Assembly: GCA_905182195.1 (NCBI GenBank) | Contig: CAJJAW010000008.1 | Coordinates: forward strand, 1 to 64,000 | Direction: 5' to 3' | Origin: Alphaproteobacteria bacterium UBA4588 | GTDB lineage: Bacteria > Pseudomonadota > Alphaproteobacteria > Rhodobacterales > Rhodobacteraceae | DNA: 64,000 nt | Part shown: positions 1 to 7,633 of the stretch, one piece after another | How the letters are laid out: each line of letters begins with the position of its first letter | How positions within the stretch are numbered: position 1 is the first letter of the stretch | Notes under the pieces: generated by a model | The model's input: the letters and a program-made list of their open reading frames with translations, nothing else | The model's database searches: none | What the model was told of the DNA's origin: nothing | Translations under genes and position numbers: made by a program

Positions 1-46
1 GTACGTATCAGTCACTGGCCTTAAAACAAACAACCTATACGCCTCT

Positions 47-328
47 ATGAAGTTTTGGTTGCTTACCATCCCTGCATTTAGGGCTGCACAAAAGGCAGAT
101 GGCATATTGCTTTGTGAGAACAACAGCAGGAACGGCTATCAACATACGCTTACTGTATGGGAGACAAAGACACACATGCTGGCATACGTCAGATCACCAA
201 AACATATGAAAGCCATGAGAGCCTTTCCATCAATAGCTAGTGGCAGACTGCTGAGCTACGAAAGCGATGCCATACCTAGTTGGGATGAAGCACTGCTAAA
301 GTGGGAACGAGAAGCACGTGATGGTTGA
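47..328 (+). CDS. small conserved hypothetical protein, possibly ABM-like dimeric barrel fold
   Basis: A 93-residue soluble protein with no signal peptide or membrane segment. It contains a pattern (LTVWET, then AYVRSPKHMKAM, then a C-terminal PSWDEALLKW) that resembles small monooxygenase-like/DUF3291-type alpha-beta barrel proteins, where a W-rich beta strand is followed by a helix rich in H, A and M. No catalytic residues can be assigned. The Shine-Dalgarno upstream of the ATG is weak, and the true start could lie off the left edge. The fold assignment is inference; that it is coding is supported by its clean reading frame and recognisable spacing of conserved aromatic residues. Confidence 0.55.
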   Translation: MKFWLLTIPAFRAAQKADGILLCENNSRNGYQHTLTVWETKTHMLAYVRSPKHMKAMRAFPSIASGRLLSYESDAIPSWDEALLKWEREARDG

Positions 329-457
329 GGGTAAACAGTAATTCAATATGACCCAACTCAAGATGATCCCTGACCACCAGAGCATCTCATATGCCTGATA
401 AAAAGAAGCCAGAGTTCATCAAATAAACTTAAAGAGAATTTAAATAGGGAAAGTACA

Positions 458-784
458 ATGAGCTTATTCAATAAATGGTGGGATGCGGCAAACTCACTAG
501 ACAGATTTAAAATGGCAGAGTTACTGGATGATAGCTTTATATTTATCAGACATAATACGGGTGGGAAAATGAACAAGGATGAGTTTATTGATTACTTAAT
601 GACAGGTATTAGAGATCAAGTGACAGCAGAGGGTAGACGTTTGATCTATGAAAACGACCAAATTATAGTTAGTCATTCAGTACTAGATGGCCCAATGGGT
701 AAGAATGCGGTGATGTTAGTGCGTTTAGTAAAAGACGGAAAAATTACTAGAATGGAAACAGGTTCTACACCATTATCTGTCTAA
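458..784 (+). CDS. SnoaL-like / NTF2-fold protein
   Basis: 108 residues, preceded by an AGGGAAAG ribosome binding site about 7 bases before the ATG. The N-terminal helix (FNKWWDAANSLD), the following LLDDSFIFIRH strand and the C-terminal VRLVKDGKITRMETG strands match the small cone-shaped NTF2/SnoaL fold, used by hydrolases, isomerases and many proteins of unknown role. No specific catalytic Asp-His pair can be assigned. It stands alone between unrelated small genes, so its substrate is unknown. Confidence 0.6.
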   Translation: MSLFNKWWDAANSLDRFKMAELLDDSFIFIRHNTGGKMNKDEFIDYLMTGIRDQVTAEGRRLIYENDQIIVSHSVLDGPMGKNAVMLVRLVKDGKITRMETGSTPLSV

Positions 785-1029
785 TAGCTTGGCGTCAGGT
801 AAACCGTTAGCATGACCCAGTTCATCACAATAAGGAGTATTCTGGTCAGTAATTGACTAGGAGGGCATGTGCCACCCTACCCCCTGGGGATGCCGTATAT
901 GGCCCTGACCTGAGATTGGTGATGGAGTTCATAAACTAGTAGTATCTGGCTGTGAGGGGCTGTGTTTACAGACTATAAAAAACGGTTACTGCATATCTAC
1001 TTTTTAATATTTTGAATGGAGATAAAATC
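785..1029. other. intergenic region with a possible structured element
   Basis: No gene is visible. Nested inverted repeats occur at 844-910: GGTCAG (844-849) can pair with CTGACC (905-910), and inside that GGCAT (864-868) with ATGCC (890-894), around a C-rich/G-rich core. It does not resemble a tRNA or a riboswitch I can name. Confidence 0.3.
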
Positions 1030-1659
1030 TTGCGACAACTAACTTTACTTATAACACTTTTATTAGCTTCAAACCTCGCAAACGCCGCTCCATCTAAAAT
1101 ACAAGTTGATGGAGAAAAGTTAATTTATAACACTGACTTGCCTTCACTATCTGAGGATGAAGCAGAGATTGTTGAGGAAGACGTAAAAATAATAAAAGAA
1201 TTTCTTAGCAACAACCCGAGCATTCGGAGCATTGAATTAACTAGCGGTGGAGGTGACGTATCGGCTGCTTATGACATTGTTGATATTATAATGGAAAACG
1301 ACCTTGATATCCATGTTGTAGGCGCTTGTGAAAGTGCGTGTCCATTACTTTTGCTTGCCGGAAGAGTTAGAACAGCAGAAGCAGGATCAAAAATTGGTTT
1401 TCATCAAACCTCAGTTTCTCCAGAGAATGAGGAATCTAACTATAACAAAATGAAAGAAGAAATGGGTTTCAAATCTCCATTCGATTATGTTGCATGGTCG
1501 ATGGCTGATACCCAAGAGATAATGTTGAATGATCTTTATTACTACCAATCACTGGGGTTAAGTTTAGATTTCGTAGTCATGACATTGGAGGCACCCAGTG
1601 ACGAGATGTTTTATCCTTCTCATGAGTGGCTCCTCAAAGAGAACGTCCTTAGCCAATAA
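1030..1659 (+). CDS. secreted ClpP/crotonase-fold protein (COG3904-like predicted periplasmic protease)
   Basis: 209 residues from the TTG at 1030. That start puts GGAGAT eight bases upstream and yields an ideal signal peptide (MRQLTLLITLLLASNLANA, cleavage before APS); the in-frame TTG at 1012 would add six polar residues. The mature part has the ClpP-like core: TSGGGDVSAAYD (oxyanion-loop GG), then ESACPLLLLAG with the candidate nucleophilic Ser, then GSKIGFHQ with a candidate catalytic His. This Ser/His arrangement is typical of the predicted periplasmic ClpP-like family. The substrate is unknown. It is probably exported to the periplasm. It is monocistronic. Confidence 0.75.
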   Translation: MRQLTLLITLLLASNLANAAPSKIQVDGEKLIYNTDLPSLSEDEAEIVEEDVKIIKEFLSNNPSIRSIELTSGGGDVSAAYDIVDIIMENDLDIHVVGACESACPLLLLAGRVRTAEAGSKIGFHQTSVSPENEESNYNKMKEEMGFKSPFDYVAWSMADTQEIMLNDLYYYQSLGLSLDFVVMTLEAPSDEMFYPSHEWLLKENVLSQ

Positions 1660-1854
1660 ATATTATTTTCAATATAAATTCTCATTGCTTGTAATTATAT
1701 TTAGGACTTCGCAGAGTTTCTGCTTGTGTTGAAAGTTTGATACAATGCAAATATCAATCGTCGTGGACACATCTTGTCACACATCGAGGTACGGTCGTGT
1801 TTTGACAGGCGGTAATCATTCATACTGGTCCTCGCTCATTGAGATCTAACTTAC

Positions 1855-2414
1855 TTACTGTTTATGAGCTTTAGCCCAAGAGAACTCACTATATTTTTCT
1901 TCCGCCGGCGTTCCAGCAATTTAACTGACATAATTACTTATTATTTTTTGAATTGCCCTAACACAACCTCCAAAATATTTTGGTGTGTGTATCCAGCAGT
2001 TAGAAAATCAGAGATCGCACTTTCAGAAGCGTGCCCTCTGGTCCTTACAACTTCCAAAGTGAAGCTGCGTAAAGCTTCAAGCTTCGACTTCGGTAGAGGT
2101 GTTTCATCCCTCAAAGCATTAATAACATTATCGTTAATATTCATGTATTTTGCCATTGCAGTATGTGCTGGAACACAAAAGTTACATTCATGTTCGACAT
2201 TGATGGTTTGCCAAATTACGGTACGTTCTTCGTCAGTAAAGTTTGTATCCATAAATAGCTCGTGCAGCTCAGTATAAGCCTTAAGGGTCTCCGGTGATCC
2301 TGCCAATACAGCATAGAAACCGTTGCGGCCACTTTTGGCGAATAGTCCATTCAATAATTCTTTACTCGCTTCTGGTGCTGTCTCAAGATCGTGAAACACG
2401 AATGTATTTGTCAT
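1855..2414 (-). pseudogene. broken AhpD-like / carboxymuconolactone decarboxylase family protein
   Basis: It starts at the ATG ending at 2414, preceded by GGAGAG. The N-terminal 155 residues match the AhpD-like alkylhydroperoxidase fold with the redox motif ECNFCVPAH (CxxC plus His). The open frame stops at 1941, at GQFKK. One extra A in the A6 run (1944-1949 on the plus strand) restores the conserved tail KIISNYVS. A single in-frame TAA follows, and then IAGTPAEEKYSEFSW, ending at 1855. The gene therefore carries a -1 frameshift and a nonsense codon just before the conserved C-terminus. The CxxC part is intact, so a shortened product might still fold. An assembly error cannot explain both lesions easily. 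Confidence 0.8.
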
Positions 2415-2707
2415 TTATGCTCTCCAAATATCTGCACATCAGGCACTGCCCCTTAGGTTTTTATGACGGATCGCGGTTAGCTATTAATTCTGTTCTGGCA
2501 GTACTATCAAAAACTGACCTGATAGGCGCTGCTTGGTTCGCGGGCCGCGGTTTTTAGTTTCCAGATTCCCTTATCGTTTTCAACGAAGTCAAACCTTACA
2601 ACAGTTAGAAACTAGCTTTTATCAATTTCTGATTCCAGTCGACATAGCTTTAAGAGCTGTGCACGATAACAGCCATGAAGCCCTATGATAAATGGAGACA
2701 TGCTAAG

Positions 2708-3484
2708 ATGAGCAGCTACGTGGAAAATCTCTACCACTATCCAATCAAAGGTCTCACCGCACAACCTCTTCAGAAGGTCGCCTTAAGTAAGGGACAGGGG
2801 TTCCCAATAGATCGAGCTTTTGGTTTCGCACGCCCTGAAAGCGGCTTTGATCCCAACGACCCTAAACCGCTTCCAAAAACGAAGTTTGTGATGCTTGCAC
2901 GAGAGGAAGGACTGGCATTGCTCGATACCCATTTTGACGAAGTAACCGAGACCCTGTCAATTAGCCGAGGTAGGAACAAAGCGTCTTTTGACTTGGCTTC
3001 AAGTTCCGGTCGTGAGGCTGCATCAAGTTTCCTTGCCGACCTTCTTGGATTTCCGCCTGACCTACAGCCAACTTTGTACTCAGCAGAACCGCATAAATTC
3101 ACAGATGTGTCTGTTGTATCGCCTGAGATGATGAACAGTGTGTCTCTTATCAATCTGAACAGTGTCAAACATTTTTCACAGGTGATTGGTCAGTCGGTTG
3201 ATCCAGCTCGCTTTCGTGGAAATCTCCTTTTTTCAGGCTTTCCCCCTTTTAGCGAGCTTGATCTTGTCGGTCAGCGCATCGCCTTAGGTGAAATCGAAAT
3301 GAAAGTCGTTCTGCGCACTAAGAGGTGTCCGGCAACTCAGGTCAATCTTCAATCTGGTAAGCGTGACTTAGACATCCCAAAGCTGTTACAAGAACATCTT
3401 GGTCATTCCAACATGGGTATTTACGCGGAGGTGCTAAGTAGTGGTAACCTTAAGCTTGGTGATGAAGTACGCTTAATCAAATGA
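2708..3484 (+). CDS. MOSC domain protein (MOSC N-terminal beta-barrel plus MOSC)
   Basis: 258 residues from ATG 2708, with GGAGA upstream; an in-frame ATG at 2675 would add 11 residues. The N-terminal domain opens with LYHYPIKGLTAQPL, the usual MOSC_N strand. The C-terminal MOSC domain carries the conserved cysteine in TKRCPATQVN and ends in LKLGDEVRLI, typical of the family. MOSC proteins are relatives of the molybdenum cofactor sulfurase C-terminal domain and often act in mARC-like N-reduction or sulfur transfer. No iron-sulfur domain is fused here. The specific reaction is unknown. Confidence 0.8.
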   Translation: MSSYVENLYHYPIKGLTAQPLQKVALSKGQGFPIDRAFGFARPESGFDPNDPKPLPKTKFVMLAREEGLALLDTHFDEVTETLSISRGRNKASFDLASSSGREAASSFLADLLGFPPDLQPTLYSAEPHKFTDVSVVSPEMMNSVSLINLNSVKHFSQVIGQSVDPARFRGNLLFSGFPPFSELDLVGQRIALGEIEMKVVLRTKRCPATQVNLQSGKRDLDIPKLLQEHLGHSNMGIYAEVLSSGNLKLGDEVRLIK

Positions 3485-3805
3485 CCAGAGCCTTACTGCT
3501 AAAGTGTGCTCTAGATTTATCTTATTTTTGTATTTTTATTCAGCCAATGGAATTGTTAGATTGCAAGCAAAATCAGCTGCCCGCTCACTAAATAATATTT
3601 CAAAAATATTAGATCGGCTTAATGGTCCAAGGCGCGGCGCCCGGAGTCCTCGGTCCATGGTCCTGGGACCTTGGTCAGTTTGGATTGGGCCAAGTAACCC
3701 CTTAAACAAAATGAACGCAGTCTGTTTTTCTCACATTTGCCGAAATTAATTACCACGCTAGCTCAGCGCTGGAGTAATCAGATAGAGGTCACCATGAAAC
3801 ATGAA
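3485..3805. other. gene-free stretch with GC-rich palindromes
   Basis: No convincing gene. There is a short AT hairpin (AATATTT at 3594-3600 with AAATATT at 3604-3610). It is followed by a GC-rich block of repeated GGTCC/GGACC words at 3624-3674, in which CCAAGG (3627-3632) can pair with CCTTGG (3669-3674) and GGTCC (3652-3656) with GGACC (3666-3670). A weak AGAGC/GCTCT hairpin follows the MOSC stop. The function is unknown. Confidence 0.4.
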
Positions 3806-3933
3806 ATATTCAGGATTATTATGATTGCGAATTGATTGTTCCCGAAGCGTTGAAAGGCGCGCGAGTTTTGGACTTAGGTTACGGCGCGCGACGCAATCTT
3901 TACTCCCTGTCACAGATGGTGGACCTAGCATGA
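3806..3933 (+). pseudogene. remnant of a SAM-dependent methyltransferase (ArsM-like)
   Basis: One frame of this ~125-base stretch reads YYDCELIVPEAL, then GARVLDLGYGARRNLYSLSQ. This closely follows the region of arsenite-type/cyclopropane-type methyltransferases that normally reads YYGCGLVVPEAL...ARVLDLGCGSGRD. The SAM-binding Gly-rich motif is damaged (C to Y, D to N). No start codon is available (a stop lies just upstream), and the frame ends at TGA 3931-3933, overlapping the ATG of the cytochrome gene. It is a fragment left by a deletion or rearrangement, not a functional gene. The assignment to the ArsM subfamily is inference from a short match. Confidence 0.65.
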
Positions 3934-4355
3934 AATGGCTAAGTCCCATCTTGCTTGTCTCTGCAACCTTTGCATCAGCCAATCACGAGTTAGACAATCG
4001 CGACTTAGTTTCTGGCCAAACTCTCTACACAAACAACTGTGCATCCTGCCATGGAGCGAAACTAGAAGGTCAACCAAACTGGAGGTCGTCCAATACAGAT
4101 GGTGTACTGCCAGCTCCGCCACATGATGCCACAGGACATACTTGGCATCACGATAATGGACTGTTGTTTGAATACACAAAGCTGGGTGGGAAAGGGGCAT
4201 TGGCGGCAAGGGGCATTGCCAATTTCAATAGTGGGATGCCTGCTTTCAATGGTGTCATCTCAGATGAAGATATCTGGGATATTCTCGCTTTCATCCGATC
4301 AACATGGCCCAAACGTCAACAACAATTTCAGAAAAGCGTTAACCCACCGCACTGA
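3930..4355 (+). CDS. small secreted class I cytochrome c
   Basis: 141 residues from ATG 3930, with a signal peptide (MKWLSPILLVSATFASA, cleaved before NHELD). A single heme c site CASCH lies in LYTNNCASCHGAKLEGQ. The likely axial Met is in NSGMPAFNGVISDEDIWDIL, followed by the usual C-terminal helix AFIRSTWP. It is a periplasmic electron carrier of ordinary cytochrome c size. An in-frame extension upstream (to 3825) would run through the methyltransferase remnant in another frame and is rejected because it hides the signal peptide. A secreted beta-propeller gene follows after 200 bases on the same strand, so the two may work together. Confidence 0.85.
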   Translation: MKWLSPILLVSATFASANHELDNRDLVSGQTLYTNNCASCHGAKLEGQPNWRSSNTDGVLPAPPHDATGHTWHHDNGLLFEYTKLGGKGALAARGIANFNSGMPAFNGVISDEDIWDILAFIRSTWPKRQQQFQKSVNPPH

Positions 4356-4555
4356 TGCTGTGGAAGTCAGACAAAACCTATTGGTGCAGTCGCCAAAAGA
4401 GTTGATCAGAGCCTTAAATACGAGCAATATGAGAGCAAGAAGGTTCTATTTGCGGAATGTCAGCTATGGCTCTGCCGCCTGAGATGGGTAGCTTTGCCCA
4501 AGATTTTATTGGAGTAAAGCGTAATGGTTTCACTGTCTCAATCGACCAAGATACC

Positions 4556-5773
4556 ATGAAAAGGCTGTCTCTCTGTTTCCTTTTATTTTTGCCAACAGTC
4601 CTAACAGCGCAAGTTTTTGATAACGTCTCAGAGATAGCCACCCCTGTTGGCATAAACGCTATGGAGCCTGCATTATTCGGGATTGCAGATGGCAGTATCA
4701 TTATGTCATGGACCGAACCTGATGGAACGGGTTTTGCAGTCAAGACGGCAACTCTTCAAGGCGGAAACTGGTCAAGGCCGGTTACCATAACCACATCAAA
4801 CAGTTTGTTCGTAAATTGGGCCGACTTTCCAACTGTTGCAGCTTTCAATGACGGGACAGTTGCGGTCAGTTGGTTGCAAGAAAATACAAATATTCCTTAT
4901 GCTTATGACATTAATATTGCTTTATCTTCTGATGCAGGCCAAACTTGGGGTTCCCCAATTGTACCACATGATGATCAGTCAACGCGACAGCACGGGTTTT
5001 TAACGCTGTTGCCCACGGAACGGGATGAAATGATTGCTGTCTGGCTGGATGCGCGAGAATATAACAGCCAAAGCCCTGGGGATAGTTTTGGTAACGCTGT
5101 ACAATTACGCAGCACGACGATTGGCAAAGACGGGACCCTTGGTAAAGACATACCGCTTGATTTGCGTGCCTGTTCTTGTTGTCAGACTAGCGCCGCCATT
5201 ACGGAGGATGGAACTGTCCTAATAGCCTACCGTGATCGTACGGCCGATGAAATTCGCGATATTTCAATTGTTCGACGCCACAATGGGGTTTGGTCTGGTC
5301 CTGTAAATGTCCATGCAGACGGTTGGGAAATTTCCGGATGTCCTGTAAATGGCCCAGCAATTGATGCGCAAGCAACTGATGCTGTCGTAGCTTGGTTCAC
5401 AGGTGCTGACAACATCGCCACGATCAAAGTTGCATTTTCAGAAGATTCCGGGGTCACGTTTGGACCCGCGTTTCAAGTGGATAGCGGCAAAAGTGTCGGC
5501 CGTGTAGGCACGTTGATGCTAGCAACGGGTGAGGCGCTAATTTCTTGGGTGGAATGGACCAGTGACGGTGAGGTGCTCATGTTGTGCCGTGCCACAAAGA
5601 ACGATGGATGTGTAGCTCGGCAAACCATCACTGAGCACGCGGCATCTGGCTCCTTCAATTTTCCAAAATTGGCACGCAGCGGTGACACAATTTATTTAGC
5701 GTGGACCCAACCGATCGATTCTGAAGCTGGTTTTAGTACCATTCGTATGGTTGTGTTGGACCTGTCAGACTAA
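4556..5773 (+). CDS. secreted sialidase-like beta-propeller with CSCC motif
   Basis: 405 residues from ATG 4556, with signal peptide MKRLSLCFLLFLPTVLTA. Upstream in-frame ATGs (4457) are rejected because they bury it. The mature protein has several BNR/Asp-box-like strands (ALSSDAGQTWGSP, AFSEDSGVTFGPA) of a sialidase-fold propeller. Unlike true sialidases it carries a cysteine cluster ACSCCQTSA followed by VLIAYRDRT and SGCPVNGPA, features I associate with a conserved family of secreted propellers of unknown role. Metal or heme binding by the Cys cluster is possible but inferred. A 12-codon frame (4524-4559, with GGAG upstream) ends in ATGA overlap with this start and may serve translational coupling. 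It neighbours a secreted cytochrome c. Confidence 0.75.
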   Translation: MKRLSLCFLLFLPTVLTAQVFDNVSEIATPVGINAMEPALFGIADGSIIMSWTEPDGTGFAVKTATLQGGNWSRPVTITTSNSLFVNWADFPTVAAFNDGTVAVSWLQENTNIPYAYDINIALSSDAGQTWGSPIVPHDDQSTRQHGFLTLLPTERDEMIAVWLDAREYNSQSPGDSFGNAVQLRSTTIGKDGTLGKDIPLDLRACSCCQTSAAITEDGTVLIAYRDRTADEIRDISIVRRHNGVWSGPVNVHADGWEISGCPVNGPAIDAQATDAVVAWFTGADNIATIKVAFSEDSGVTFGPAFQVDSGKSVGRVGTLMLATGEALISWVEWTSDGEVLMLCRATKNDGCVARQTITEHAASGSFNFPKLARSGDTIYLAWTQPIDSEAGFSTIRMVVLDLSD

Positions 5774-5888
5774 CGAGAACAAGTATCGGATTGTTAGCAC
5801 AGCTAGACGTATCTTTCAAACGAAATCCTTAGTCTTGCCTGCGATCTAATTGATTGCTTTAGTAAACGAAATTGATTTGGAGTTATTG

Positions 5889-6770
5889 ATGCGCCTCAAC
5901 AATAATATAAAAGGTGCCGCCCTGATGACTGGTTGTGTGTCTGCATATGTTATTAATGATGCTTTGATGAAACTTCTATTTTCTGAAATCTCATTATTCC
6001 AGGCACTCTTTCTACGCAGTATGATTACTGTTCCACCAGTCGTGGTTATGGCGTGGTTTGCAAAAATTGCGGTACGTAATCTATCAAATTATAACAAGCG
6101 ACTTGTGTTGTTACGGGTTGGTGCTGAGGTATTTGCAACAATCGCTTTTCTGACAGCTCTCAAGCATATGCCTTTAGCCAATGTTACTGCAATTTTACAA
6201 GCCTTACCACTTGCTATAACCATGGCTGCTGCACTTTTTCTTTCAGAACCAGTTGGATGGCGACGTTGGATTGCCATACTAATCGGCTTTATTGGTGTTC
6301 TGATAATTGTTCGGCCCGGTGTTAATGGTTTTAATATTTATTCACTTTCAGCTGTAGCAGCACTTATTTTAATTACTGTCAGAGAAGTTTTTACTCGTAA
6401 ATTAACAAGCAAAGTACCAACGATCACCGTGGCGCTAGCTACTGTGATTGGAATTGGTGTATTTTCTGGAATTATGATGATTGGTACAGAGTGGCATCCC
6501 GTCAATGCATCCTCATGGCTACTCATTCTTGGTGCAGGTGTGGCAGTTATGATTGGGACCTTCCTAAGTGTTATGGCTATGCAAACTGGCGAGATCAGCT
6601 TCGTTTCTACCTTTCGTTATACTGCTATGCTTGTAGCAATCGGGGTAGGCATTTTGATATTTGACGATTGGCCTGACCAACTGACTTTAGTAGGAACTGT
6701 TACTATAGTTGCTACGGGCGTTTACTCTTTTTATCGAGAACGAGGACTTAATAGAAAATCAACAAATTAA
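5889..6770 (+). CDS. EamA/DMT family transporter
   Basis: 293 residues with ten predicted membrane helices in two EamA repeats. Recognisable blocks are the N-terminal SAYVINDALMKLLF helix, the ALKHMPLANVTAILQALPL helix, the FLSEPVGWRRWIAILIGFIGVLIIVRPG loop-helix (residues about 116-143), and a C-terminal short Arg-rich tail. The start at ATG 5889 is set by GGAG at 5878; an in-frame ATT-GAT start further up is less likely. It probably exports a metabolite or amino acid across the inner membrane, but the substrate cannot be told from sequence. Confidence 0.85.
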   Translation: MRLNNNIKGAALMTGCVSAYVINDALMKLLFSEISLFQALFLRSMITVPPVVVMAWFAKIAVRNLSNYNKRLVLLRVGAEVFATIAFLTALKHMPLANVTAILQALPLAITMAAALFLSEPVGWRRWIAILIGFIGVLIIVRPGVNGFNIYSLSAVAALILITVREVFTRKLTSKVPTITVALATVIGIGVFSGIMMIGTEWHPVNASSWLLILGAGVAVMIGTFLSVMAMQTGEISFVSTFRYTAMLVAIGVGILIFDDWPDQLTLVGTVTIVATGVYSFYRERGLNRKSTN

Positions 6771-6772
6771 AT

Positions 6773-6784
6773 GGTAATATTACC
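6773..6784. promoter_or_regulatory. 12-bp perfect palindrome upstream of the cupin gene
   Basis: GGTAATATTACC is a perfect palindrome just after the EamA stop and 53 bases before the cupin ATG. It could be a dimeric regulator site. This is inference only. Confidence 0.3.
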
Positions 6785-6836
6785 TATATAAAAGCGGTAC
6801 GAATACGTTGAGGGTGCAAAGCGGGGATTATAAATA

Positions 6837-7244
6837 ATGAAAATCATGAAAGCCGGATCACAGCCAACCAAACTTGCCACCTCCGACTGGTTCACAGGCA
6901 CTGTATGGCAGGACCCTATCGTCGAGGCCCCAGAGCCAGCGCGAGTTCGGGCATTGAAAGTGGCGTTTGAACCGGGAGCGCGCACAGCATGGCATACTCA
7001 CCCTTTAGGACAGACCTTGCATGTTGTCAGCGGTGTCGGCCTAGTTGGGCTTAGAAATGAACAGCCACAGGTCATTAAGGCTGGAGATACAGTCTGGATA
7101 CCTCCGGGGGAGGAACACTGGCATGGCGCGACAGCACGCAACAGCATGGCCCATATAGCCATTCAAGAAGCGTTGGACGGACATGTAGCCGAGTGGCTGG
7201 AGAAGGTGTCTGACGAGGATTACAGCCTCACTAACGATGGCTAG
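6837..7244 (+). CDS. small single-domain cupin ((R)-mandelonitrile lyase-like family)
   Basis: 135 residues. The cupin motif 1 is WHTHPLGQTLHVVSG (two His ligands plus the Gln position) and motif 2 is PPGEEHWHGATA (His ligand). The opening PSKL..SDWFTGTVWQDPI-type segment, the EPARVRALKVAFEPGARTAWHTHP block and the closing HIAIQEALDG are characteristic of the small manganese cupins that include bacterial hydroxynitrile lyases. Physiological substrates of this family are mostly unknown. GGGGAT lies upstream of the ATG. It is cytoplasmic. Confidence 0.8.
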   Translation: MKIMKAGSQPTKLATSDWFTGTVWQDPIVEAPEPARVRALKVAFEPGARTAWHTHPLGQTLHVVSGVGLVGLRNEQPQVIKAGDTVWIPPGEEHWHGATARNSMAHIAIQEALDGHVAEWLEKVSDEDYSLTNDG

Positions 7245-7314
7245 CTACTCTATAGGCACCTAAGATGCAGACACAAACCGGAGAGGTTCATGACTTATAA
7301 ATTATACTATGCAG

Positions 7315-7571
7315 ATGGAACTTGAATACATTGCCTGGGCCAACACGGTTGTAGGCCACTTACCCTTTTTACCAAAAGAAGGACTAAGCGAGTTTTATGG
7401 CGCTGCGATCAAGCTGAGCTGAATGCCTACGATGACTTAGGCACTATTCGTCAGGCTCAGAATGCCTTAATTCACATATTAGAGCGCAGAGCCAAAAGGC
7501 TTGGATCAAGTGAACCTCAAATTCGTAAGTTCATGCTGGGTTTTTTGTCATCCAAAGACGCTTTGGATTAG
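7315..7571 (+). pseudogene. frameshifted copy of the 8959-9201 gene (direct repeat, left copy)
   Basis: DNA from about 7318 to 7546 is nearly the same as 8955-9183. Here a T is missing from the run in GAGTTTTA (7390-7397, against GAGTTTTTAC in the right copy), so the frame MELEYIAWANTVVGHLPFLPKEG stops soon after. The rest of the sequence still keeps the family reading frame (QAQNALIHILERRAKRLG) and would end FLSSKDALD at 7571. The C-terminal bases differ from the right copy. A short frame with its own GGAGAG site (MTYKLYYADGT, 7290-7325) runs into the repeat and stops. The protein family is not recognised. Confidence 0.75.
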
Positions 7572-7633
7572 CCCTGCCCACTTCAAGCAAGTTTAAGCGT
7601 ATAGAACCCATCCCAACAGCCCTACAAACGAGA

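Noticed and set aside
1864-2277. Open frame of 137 codons on the plus strand
   Set aside because: It runs antisense over the AhpD-like gene and has no family match; the minus-strand protein has a recognisable CxxC fold.
3504-3749. Open frame of 81 codons in the gene-free stretch
   Set aside because: The residues include PRRGARSPRSMVLGPWS, produced by the GC-rich palindromes; no ribosome site and no family pattern.
7290-7325. Twelve-codon frame MTYKLYYADGT with a good GGAGAG site, resembling a glutathione S-transferase N-terminus
   Set aside because: Too short to be a gene and the similarity is only eleven residues; it may be a deletion remnant but cannot be shown.
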